This document shows positions 49,148 through 56,543 of a stretch of 56,543 nucleotides of DNA, piece after piece. The DNA lies in the IMG/VR virus record IMGVR_UViG_3300031999_000024, positions 1 through 56,543 of that record. The stretch is one strand, 5' to 3'. Every line of letters begins with the position of its first letter. Position 1 is the first letter of the stretch. Made by a program: the position numbers and the translations under genes. Below the pieces are notes generated by a model. That model made no database searches. It saw only the letters and a program-made list of their open reading frames with translations, and was not told the DNA's origin. This stretch comes from a virus.

Positions 49148-52100
49148 TAGTTACATAGTAAATTAAAATTTATTCCAATATTGAGTTCAAAACTTTGAAC
49201 AATACTTAATGGGATACAAGTATTATTAAATACTGTAAAGTTTGTTTCATCTTCATTTAAATAATAACTTAACCCATATGTTTGTAAATCAACAAAACTG
49301 TTTTGTATTCCGTCCAACCAATTTTGATTACTTGGAACTGAAAGTGCGTTATTGTAACCCACCCCATTAAAGAATGGGTAATTTATTATATCACTACCAT
49401 TGAATTTAACATTTACATACCAAGTAGTTTGTAATGTGTTCATATCACAATCGTTAAATGTTAATCCATTTGTCGCTAAATAACTGTTTAATGTATTACC
49501 CAAAACTCCACCAAATGAATTGATTTGTGGATTTGTATCCCAAGGATATACAGAACAACTTACCGTTTGAATTGGACAATCGTATGTAAATAATTGTCCT
49601 ATTAGCGTACAAGGATTACAAGGAACAAGAACTAATTGACAACCCATTTGTCTTCTCCACACATATTTTTGTCTGTGGAATATTGAATTTTCGTATTTAG
49701 TTCCGGCATTCCATATTGTCGTCGCTGGTACCATTTGTTCAATTAATCTTATCCAATAATCACCAATACCGTTCACATAATCTATCATTGTTTGGTAAGT
49801 GAAATTATCATTTTCAATTCCCGCTAATGTTTGTGATTCAAGATATTTCCAATAGATTGATTGTAATGTTGGGTAACCCCCTGTTTTACCATCGGTAATA
49901 AATTGTCTATTTCTAACATTAATTGTGTTATGCCAAAAACTTTGAGCAAATTCAAAAAATGTTTTTTGTTTTGGTTTTGGTATAATTTCAGTCCAATCTA
50001 TACCCCCTCTTTGTGGATATGGTGTATTAGGATTTGGGTTACAATATGTTGGTGCAATGTAATTCAATCCTTCTTCAGGTATTGGGTAATTATACTGTCT
50101 TGACATATTCCATACATCATACACAAGTCCTTGAGCCGGATTCATAAAAATGTCAATGTTTTTAACATTTAACACCAATCTATCATCCTCTGTGGGATAA
50201 TAGGCGGTGAATCCACCATCTGAACTTCTTCTAATTACTTCATTATTTACCACCCAACTTTTCTTGTTATCAGGTGTTTTTCTTAATTTAAACCCTAAAT
50301 CCATATATGGAAATTGTTTAAATCTCTGTAAATATTCTTCACCATAATTAAATGGTTGTAATGTTGTTTGGTAATCAGGATTCGCCCCTGTAAACACACT
50401 AGTTGTCAAATTAATCTGTGCCGGCATCCTATGTTGAGGTGTTGATTCAATCCAACCTCCACCAATTTGGAAGAAGAAGTTATCACTTTCCGCTGGCATG
50501 CTTGGGTAACCAAAACTATCTATAGGGTAATCAACTGTCGTAACTGTAATATCTTGAGTCGTTGTACTAGTTGTAAAACCGGTATATTGAACTCCCATTA
50601 TTGAATAAATGTCTGTGGTATCTAACACAGGTGTATCCTGAACATAAGTTCCTCCCGATATTTGAGCGTATTGTTCCCCAAATTGAGTAAGATTAACTCG
50701 TTGATCGGCAACATAAACATATTCATTAAAATCCGTAATTGCGTCAGGAGCCCCTATCAATCTTAATAACATTTCAATTGACTTCCTTGTCCCTTTGGAT
50801 TTGAATAGATATGCTGAATTTAATATTAAATTTCTATAATATTGGTAGTTAATTTCTTCAGGTGTTTGTCCATTAGACAGTCCCGTAAATGTGTTTTCAC
50901 CACTTGAGAATACGGAATTAAGTAACTCTTCATTAGTGATTGGTGAGATATTATCTTTCCATCCTAATGTTTGTGCTAAATTCTTTAAAAGTTGTGATGG
51001 TATATCATTTTTAACAGTGTAATGAACCGAATTCATATAAGCCAAAGCTCCTATAAATTTCTTTGTTTCATCAAAACTTCTACCATATATTTGAAGTAGT
51101 TTTTCAACTTTCTGATCTTGAGTATCAAATTCTTTGATTGCTCCTGTAGTTAAAAATCTTGAGATTAAGTTAGTTCTATACTCATCCAAGTTTTCCGCAA
51201 TACCACTTAATTTTAATAAATAACTATTAAAATCGTTACCACTAATACTTAAATTCCATATACCCCCTATTGGGAAAGTAGCAACTTCTTGAGAGATAGT
51301 ATATGTCCCGTCATCATTTTCTACAGGTTTGCTGAAATATGCGGTATATTTTGGGGTTATTTGCCTATTTAAAAGGAAGTTTTCAACCTGATCAAAGTCC
51401 TCGTTAAACACTTTATTCACATAATAATCCGTTGGTCTTATCACAATTGAACTAACAATATCCGAAGCCCCATTAAATGGATTACCTTCAACATATAACT
51501 TCAATGTTGTGTCCGTATCAGTTGTTGGTGTCAATGTATTGATTGGGTAACTAACCCCCTCTATGATTACTTCGTATTTTGAATATTCTATTGTTAGGTT
51601 TCTCAATGGAGAAACTGTAACTTCCCTTAATGTTAAATTTCTTGTCGCATTTACACTAAAATCAATATCAAACGGATTACGAATTAGATATAATGGAATT
51701 TCAAAATAAGTTTCATTCTCAATAACATCATACGATGATGAAGTCACAGTTTGCCCTGTAACAAATCTTGTTGTTGACGATAAAACTTCTAACGCCGCGG
51801 GAAAGTAATTAATTATTTTAGTGATTGACACCGAGAATCTTTTCGCTAAAGAACCATAAATTGTAAAATTTGTAATTTCACTTAAATCATAATTTGGGTA
51901 AACTTGGAAGTTCTTACTTACCAATAATTTTGATTGTTCAATATCATTGATATTCATTGATTCCAACGAAATAGGGTCAGAGAACGATCCAATTGAGAAT
52001 GTTCTATTAACTTTTTCTGTCACATTAGTTGTGAACTCAAAGTTTGCTTGAGTAAAACCTCCACCGTCAACCAATTGGAATCCGACAAGATTGTCTGAAA

Positions 52101-52152
52101 AACTCCCTTCTCCGCTAGCCTGTGGTGGGCAAGTATACTTAATAATCGCCAT
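49147..52152 (-). CDS. Large baseplate/tail protein, 1001 aa
   Basis: N-terminal 270 residues are beta-rich. Residues about 320-480 contain LDEYRTNLISRFLTTGAIKE, LLKNLAQTLGWKDN, and the block NYQYYRNLILNSAYLFKSKG, TRKSIEMLLRLIGAP. The last recalls tail/baseplate proteins of contractile phages, where a YxxLLxxLPYLxKxKGT pattern is usual. A Cys-rich C-terminal domain is extra. Starts one base inside the stop of the upstream structural gene. Assigned to the baseplate by motif and context, not to a specific T4 gene. Confidence 0.8.
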   Translation of the reverse strand: MAIIKYTCPPQASGEGSFSDNLVGFQLVDGGGFTQANFEFTTNVTEKVNRTFSIGSFSDPISLESMNINDIEQSKLLVSKNFQVYPNYDLSEITNFTIYGSLAKRFSVSITKIINYFPAALEVLSSTTRFVTGQTVTSSSYDVIENETYFEIPLYLIRNPFDIDFSVNATRNLTLREVTVSPLRNLTIEYSKYEVIIEGVSYPINTLTPTTDTDTTLKLYVEGNPFNGASDIVSSIVIRPTDYYVNKVFNEDFDQVENFLLNRQITPKYTAYFSKPVENDDGTYTISQEVATFPIGGIWNLSISGNDFNSYLLKLSGIAENLDEYRTNLISRFLTTGAIKEFDTQDQKVEKLLQIYGRSFDETKKFIGALAYMNSVHYTVKNDIPSQLLKNLAQTLGWKDNISPITNEELLNSVFSSGENTFTGLSNGQTPEEINYQYYRNLILNSAYLFKSKGTRKSIEMLLRLIGAPDAITDFNEYVYVADQRVNLTQFGEQYAQISGGTYVQDTPVLDTTDIYSIMGVQYTGFTTSTTTQDITVTTVDYPIDSFGYPSMPAESDNFFFQIGGGWIESTPQHRMPAQINLTTSVFTGANPDYQTTLQPFNYGEEYLQRFKQFPYMDLGFKLRKTPDNKKSWVVNNEVIRRSSDGGFTAYYPTEDDRLVLNVKNIDIFMNPAQGLVYDVWNMSRQYNYPIPEEGLNYIAPTYCNPNPNTPYPQRGGIDWTEIIPKPKQKTFFEFAQSFWHNTINVRNRQFITDGKTGGYPTLQSIYWKYLESQTLAGIENDNFTYQTMIDYVNGIGDYWIRLIEQMVPATTIWNAGTKYENSIFHRQKYVWRRQMGCQLVLVPCNPCTLIGQLFTYDCPIQTVSCSVYPWDTNPQINSFGGVLGNTLNSYLATNGLTFNDCDMNTLQTTWYVNVKFNGSDIINYPFFNGVGYNNALSVPSNQNWLDGIQNSFVDLQTYGLSYYLNEDETNFTVFNNTCIPLSIVQSFELNIGINFNLLCN

Positions 52153-53060
52153 TATCCTGTTATATTTGTAAAGTTTTTAGTAAAATCAATATTATTTCCT
52201 CTGTCCTGTCTAACCTCATAAAGAAGTTCATTGAACTGATCTTTAATTTCGTATAGGTTGTATTGTTTGTAAATATTATTATCACTGTCGTAAATAGTGT
52301 AGATACCATCGTCAATAGATTTGGTTTGATTACCATAAAGAGCAAGTGCCAATGTAGATATATCGTGTTCAACAATTTCAATCTCCGTTGTTACAGGGTT
52401 GAAATAAGTGTTAGTTATTACAATATCTTGATTTGGTTGTCCGATGAACGGTGTTGCATTTGGTTTGTTAGTCGGTGATGATGATGGTGAAAGCGTGCAA
52501 AACACTAAATTAGTGGTGCCTTCAGTATATCTATATCTAATTGATTTTTGTGATGTATTTGTAAGATTTTGTATTACCGGTTCACAGTAAAAAGATGAGG
52601 TTATCATTCTGAAAAAATTTGGAATTTTAGTCCCATCAGAATTTAAGTATTCAACTCTAAACCCGATTAATCCCTGATTTACAAAATTATTTCTGAATTG
52701 TGAGGGAACATTATTAACATCAATAACGATACCCTTAACATTTGGTAATGCTGATAAAATACCACAATCTGTTATTCTTGTTCTTATCTCTGCAGGTCTA
52801 ATATACAAGGTATATATCCCCAACTTATTAAACACATCAGCCGGAAGTTTTAGGTTATATAATCCGCCTAAAATTTCAACATCCGCATTACCTCCAGTAG
52901 TGTTATTATTAAAATAAGGTCGTAATATTGTTTTTGCGTCCAATTTTGTCAAAACGAAATTATCTGTATCATCCCTACTTGGTGTATAATTCAAAATGAT
53001 GTCTACATCATCAGGACTAACATCTGCGGGTCTAATTGTCCCATACGATCCACTCGCCAT
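52152..53060 (-). CDS. Virion structural protein, 302 aa
   Basis: Starts MASGSYGTIRPADVSPDDVD. Beta-rich with a Ser/Pro linker (TLSPSSSPTNKPNATP, about 190-205) and a helical C-terminus. The start pattern (GTIRPADVSPDDVDI) is one I recall from tail genes of other large Bacteroidota phages. It is the first gene of a TATTTATA-preceded group with the 1001-aa baseplate protein. Confidence 0.75.
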   Translation of the reverse strand: MASGSYGTIRPADVSPDDVDIILNYTPSRDDTDNFVLTKLDAKTILRPYFNNNTTGGNADVEILGGLYNLKLPADVFNKLGIYTLYIRPAEIRTRITDCGILSALPNVKGIVIDVNNVPSQFRNNFVNQGLIGFRVEYLNSDGTKIPNFFRMITSSFYCEPVIQNLTNTSQKSIRYRYTEGTTNLVFCTLSPSSSPTNKPNATPFIGQPNQDIVITNTYFNPVTTEIEIVEHDISTLALALYGNQTKSIDDGIYTIYDSDNNIYKQYNLYEIKDQFNELLYEVRQDRGNNIDFTKNFTNITG

Positions 53061-53094
53061 TATTAATATCTTTTATATTGTTTATCGTTTTAAA

Positions 53095-53102
53095 TATAAA
53101 TA
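53095..53102 (-). promoter_or_regulatory. TATTTATA motif before 302-aa structural gene
   Basis: Coding-strand TATTTATA, 34 nt before the ATG at 53060, 8 nt after the preceding stop. Confidence 0.45.
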
Positions 53103-53109
53103 CCTAAAA

Positions 53110-54282
53110 TCATTGTTTTTCTACTTTAAAGAAATTATACCCATATTTAGTTAAGTCCCCAACATTGTCAACTTCACCTAACCTCTCAATATATTCTAAA
53201 GCAGACATTTTACCCCTTTCTATGAATATGTTGGATTGTATTTCAGGTTGATCTATAACATTGATTAACGCCTCATTTTTTGTTATTGCAGATAATACCA
53301 AATCATCTTGAGTAAATCCAGAAGATTGTATAACATATAATGTTGTCCCATCAGGATAATCATAATAGTCAACACCATCTATTGTATATGCAACATAAGT
53401 TCCACTTGGATCCGGACCCCAATATGTTCCGACAGTATTTGATGTTCCCGTTACTTGTATTCCAGGTTTAAATTTACCTTCCGCCAACATATATTTAGGC
53501 CCATATTGTTCCAAATCGTTAATTGATGATTGAGTGTATCCTGTTATAGTGAAAGGTACGGTAGTGTAATTATAACTGTAGAAATCGTTTATGTTTGTAT
53601 TGGAATCTCCCGTAAATATGTATTCGTAATTAAATGAAGTTGCCGACCAATTACCTCCCGCAGGTGTGAATGTTGCAACACCAAATGGATCCAAATTTGG
53701 AACAAAGACAAAAGGAACTGTTATTGTTTTTGACACTTGAGATATACCCCAAGGCGATGTGGCAGTCATTGTTATCGTATATTGATTACTACCCAATGGA
53801 TAATTGTGTGATAGTGGTGCGGTTCCCGTTATTGTTTGAATTGTTGTCCCGTCACCCCAATCTACCTTAAATGTTGTTAATTCTAAAAACTTTTTAAGTT
53901 CCACATCCGATGTATTGTAAAAATAGTAGGTATATGGGCTCCCTGTTGTTGCAGAAAACATAAAATTAGTGATAACTTCTTTTTGTAATATCGCCCCATC
54001 AAAAACAGAATAATAACCGTAATCAATACCTGTTTGTGTTAGTAGAATCGGAATTGTTAACCCTGTCAATATTGATGTCCCACCTGAAGCTCCCGATAAG
54101 ACATATGTCATTCCGGTATACACACCTGTTGATCCTGTTAATGTGTTTTCGGTAATTCCCGTTATAGGGCAACAAGGATCAATATCGTAGATATAATCAG
54201 TATCACCAGTGTAGTTAACCGTAATTAAATCCCCTTTTATGTTTTCGGGTGATATTTTAAAATAATACTTTTGTTCAACCAT
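53110..54282 (-). CDS. Virion structural protein with PKD-like domain, 390 aa
   Basis: Starts MVEQKYYFKISPENIKGDLI. Residues about 105-195 look like a PKD/Ig domain (FKVDWGDGTTIQTITGTAPL, then YTITMTATSPWG). The C-terminal 80 residues are helical (ERGKMSALEYIERLGEVDNV). Ser/Thr/Gly/Tyr-rich. Operon with the next structural gene, 4 nt apart. Tail or baseplate component by context. Confidence 0.75.
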   Translation of the reverse strand: MVEQKYYFKISPENIKGDLITVNYTGDTDYIYDIDPCCPITGITENTLTGSTGVYTGMTYVLSGASGGTSILTGLTIPILLTQTGIDYGYYSVFDGAILQKEVITNFMFSATTGSPYTYYFYNTSDVELKKFLELTTFKVDWGDGTTIQTITGTAPLSHNYPLGSNQYTITMTATSPWGISQVSKTITVPFVFVPNLDPFGVATFTPAGGNWSATSFNYEYIFTGDSNTNINDFYSYNYTTVPFTITGYTQSSINDLEQYGPKYMLAEGKFKPGIQVTGTSNTVGTYWGPDPSGTYVAYTIDGVDYYDYPDGTTLYVIQSSGFTQDDLVLSAITKNEALINVIDQPEIQSNIFIERGKMSALEYIERLGEVDNVGDLTKYGYNFFKVEKQ

Positions 54283-54286
54283 TTTA

Positions 54287-55102
54287 TTAAGGATTTACAT
54301 ATTCAAACCAAACAATTGGATTGTTCTCCAATCCTACTCTTTGTATGTTATTATCAGTTCTATACGCCTGATATGTTTTATCATTATAATTTAAATTAAC
54401 TTTGTAATAAAAATAATTATCTCCATTAAAAGTATATGGATTTGGTATTTGGAACTGTGGTTGATTCACCATAGTTGTATATATACCGGTACTTCCATTA
54501 AAAAATTTAGCCGACATATAAAATTGGGATATGTTAATAAAATTTTGTTTTCTTAACCAATAAATAAAAAACCCTTCTTTATCCCCAATGAAATCCAATC
54601 TCATTGTTGGTTTTTTAACATCAACATTTGGTAATAATGTGGATATTGTAACAGATTCGGTTAATCCTTGTTGGACGGGTAAAATTATGGTAAAATACAA
54701 TGTTTGATTTACAGGATCCGTGGTATCATAAAAATCCAACTTAAAGAATGATTTGGTGAATGGTTTACTATAATAGTATAACTCTTTTTCGGTAAATCCT
54801 GCAGTTAAATAACTACTTACATAATTGGTAATATTTGCCGATGGAATATTTTGAGGTAATCCATTGTAAAAATAAAACTCATAATTTAATGAAGTTTTTA
54901 GAACATTCAGTATTTGATAATCGTTATGTGAAAACCTATCAACCTCAAAATCATTCGGAATTCCAAGAACCTCACTTAAAACAGTTTTTTCATATTCCTC
55001 AATACCACCGTCTCTACCCCCAAAATCCCATTTAAGTTCTATTGGAATGTCAATTTGTTTATCGTTAGTTGGTATTACTATTTTATATTTATTCACACTC
55101 AT
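54287..55102 (-). CDS. Virion structural protein, 271 aa
   Basis: Starts MSVNKYKIVIPTNDKQIDIP. All-beta looking, aromatic-rich, with LKWDFGGRDGGIEEYEKTVL near the N-terminus and FEYVNP at the end. It overlaps the upstream structural gene by 14 nt. No catalytic motif; baseplate or tail protein by neighbourhood. Confidence 0.72.
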   Translation of the reverse strand: MSVNKYKIVIPTNDKQIDIPIELKWDFGGRDGGIEEYEKTVLSEVLGIPNDFEVDRFSHNDYQILNVLKTSLNYEFYFYNGLPQNIPSANITNYVSSYLTAGFTEKELYYYSKPFTKSFFKLDFYDTTDPVNQTLYFTIILPVQQGLTESVTISTLLPNVDVKKPTMRLDFIGDKEGFFIYWLRKQNFINISQFYMSAKFFNGSTGIYTTMVNQPQFQIPNPYTFNGDNYFYYKVNLNYNDKTYQAYRTDNNIQRVGLENNPIVWFEYVNP

Positions 55103-56543
55103 CTATTGTTGGTTTGGCAATTTCGTTTATGAATTGATCACCAATTTGACTACCTTCAGGTATTAATCTAAATATGTTTTCGGTAAATGGATAGTGTTTA
55201 CCATTTATAAAAGGATAATCCACACCGTTTCCAATATCGTCAATAAATCCAAAATCATACAAATCTCTCCATCTAAAACTATTTGATAGATTTGAGTAGA
55301 ATGAATAATCCGGAATCCCAACGATTAATTGAGCATCCCCTTCTTCAATATAATCAGAAAAACTTCTAATCACAATAGGTTTATGTGGACGATAATAATA
55401 ACCCAATTGGTTGGGGTTATTAGATGTTGTATTTCCCGTTAGATTAAATCTTAATGAATTAAATGTGAATTTGTGTAGTATGTTTGATACTACTCTTTCT
55501 ACTTGATTGTAGGAATTAAATTCACAAAAATCCCCATCAATTATATCGCCAATTTGTAAATTCTCGGTATAAACAAAAGGACCAATGGGTGGTGTTGTTT
55601 GACTAAAATAAATTCCAATTGGTAAATTTGTATCCGACGATGCGTTATTAACATTCCACCAAGGAGATGGTTGGTTATTAACCAAAGGTAAATTAAATGT
55701 AAAACCTTCTTTTAATGGATTTGTCCATCCAAAATAACCTTTCCATATGGTTGTAAAATATAACTCACTTAAAGGTCTTTTTTGATTATCAATTAAATCT
55801 GTAATATCAATATCGGTATTAAAAGTTAGGGTATATGCTTGTCCTCCTTCCTTTACGGAAGTTCTAGTAAGATTGTTAGGGGTTAAAACCGCAGTTTCCA
55901 ACTTACTTTTTGAATTGAAGATGTTTTGTTCAAATCCCGCTTTAACTAAAACCGCATTCTCCGAACTTGTAAGAATTTTATGTCTTCTAACATAATAAGT
56001 TGACATTGTTTCTCCTGAATTTGCATCATTTATTACCTTTTTAAAGGTACCGGTAACTCCTTGATTGAATGTTGCTCCTATATAACCAATGTTGGTAATG
56101 TTAAAAATATATTCTTCACTACCAAAACCTGCATCACCTAAACTTGACACTAAAAATAGTCGTTCCCCAACATAATCAAATGACAAATAAACATAGTCAT
56201 TAACATTTAACCCGTGTGGCATGACACATCTAAAAGATATTACCCTAGCGGAGTCATTACTTCCAACAGAAATGATAAATGGAATCCCATCAGATGCAAC
56301 CCAAGACCAAGATGCGGTTGTTTTGTTATCAACCGCTTCTAATTGTTTATTTGGGTTATTATCATACGCATAACTCATATAGTGTGTCCAATTATATGTG
56401 GTGGCACTTTTATTAACAAAGGTTAAATGGTTATTTGGCGGTTGAGTATATCCAGGATTATTATTATCCGTTCTAATAAAATCAAATTCAAAATATTGTG
56501 GATATCCCTCCCAAGGTAAATTTGGGTTTACGGTTGCACTAAC
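55089..56543 (-). CDS. Virion structural protein, 5' end beyond window
   Basis: 484 codons visible. The ATG at 56378 is not the start: the frame stays open to the right edge and the upstream 55 codons are plausible protein (ATVNPNLPWEGYPQYFEFDF, then HLTFVNKSATTYNWTHY). Rich in Asn, Thr, Tyr and Phe, beta-type, with an attachment-like segment (FRCVMPHGLNVNDYVYLSFD) seen in baseplate proteins. Function assigned only from context. Confidence 0.75.
   Translation of the reverse strand, partial: VSATVNPNLPWEGYPQYFEFDFIRTDNNNPGYTQPPNNHLTFVNKSATTYNWTHYMSYAYDNNPNKQLEAVDNKTTASWSWVASDGIPFIISVGSNDSARVISFRCVMPHGLNVNDYVYLSFDYVGERLFLVSSLGDAGFGSEEYIFNITNIGYIGATFNQGVTGTFKKVINDANSGETMSTYYVRRHKILTSSENAVLVKAGFEQNIFNSKSKLETAVLTPNNLTRTSVKEGGQAYTLTFNTDIDITDLIDNQKRPLSELYFTTIWKGYFGWTNPLKEGFTFNLPLVNNQPSPWWNVNNASSDTNLPIGIYFSQTTPPIGPFVYTENLQIGDIIDGDFCEFNSYNQVERVVSNILHKFTFNSLRFNLTGNTTSNNPNQLGYYYRPHKPIVIRSFSDYIEEGDAQLIVGIPDYSFYSNLSNSFRWRDLYDFGFIDDIGNGVDYPFINGKHYPFTENIFRLIPEGSQIGDQFINEIAKPTIDECE

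Noticed and set aside
43946-53102. TATAAATA on the plus strand as a T4 late promoter
   Set aside because: For minus-strand genes that orientation would transcribe away from the gene; plus-strand genes carry TATTTATA on their own coding strand, so the motif follows gene direction in the opposite form.
56376-56378. ATG at 56378 as start of the last gene
   Set aside because: The frame continues upstream for 55 protein-like codons to the window edge, and no promoter or leader is seen before this ATG.

Overview
The window is part of the genome of a large tailed phage, almost certainly infecting a Bacteroidota (probably flavobacterial) host. The phage assignment rests on baseplate and tail proteins, a split gp46/gp47 recombination pair, a DnaG-type primase, a RuvC-like resolvase, a lysis cassette and phage-type methylases. 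The host assignment rests on several promoters matching the Bacteroidota form TTTG-N19-TAnnTTTG, SprB-type adhesin repeats, a Bacteroidota-style Hc1 histone-like protein, AT-rich DNA and few Shine-Dalgarno sequences. No rRNA, tRNA, CRISPR array, integrase or reverse transcriptase was recognised.

Layout. 0-7.3 kb, minus strand: a 20-residue-repeat protein cut by the left edge, a DNA methyltransferase beside a LAGLIDADG homing endonuclease, small proteins, a methyltransferase-DUF3310 fusion and a large tagged acidic protein. 7.4-9.4 kb, plus strand: three proteins of unknown function. 9.4-15.6 kb, minus: glutaredoxin, thioredoxin, a GIY-YIG homing endonuclease, a tandemly duplicated small gene, a DUF932 protein, a tagged 614-aa protein and a Dam-like methylase. 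15.7-16.6 kb, plus: a putative ~150-nt noncoding RNA with its own host-type promoter and terminator, then a tagged protein and a small membrane protein. 16.6-25.4 kb, mostly minus: DnaJ, small proteins, the histone-like protein, three probable head-associated proteins and a lysis group (spanin-like proteins, amidase, large membrane protein). 25.4-36.6 kb, minus: sigma factor, a nuclease/methylase pair, gp46 carried as two genes joined by a split intein, gp47, RecB-like exonuclease and primase. 36.6-39.1 kb, plus: a BspA/DUF285-repeat adhesin. 39.2-56.5 kb, minus: RuvC-like resolvase, then the tail/baseplate/fibre module with SprB, PKD and YadA-head repeats; the last gene runs off the right edge.

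How it fits together (inference). Host-type promoters precede DUF932, DnaJ, the Dam-like methylase, the noncoding RNA and the operon that ends in the sigma factor. A different motif, TATTTATA on the coding strand, lies just before structural genes and genes for tagged proteins, often only 3-5 nt from the ATG. This suggests an early programme read by host RNA polymerase and a later one read from TATTTATA, possibly with the phage sigma factor. The most unusual feature is the gp46 (Rad50/SbcC-like) ATPase: its P-loop is interrupted between GK and T by an intein split over two genes, with a 29-residue N-fragment, so an active ATPase should form only after protein trans-splicing.
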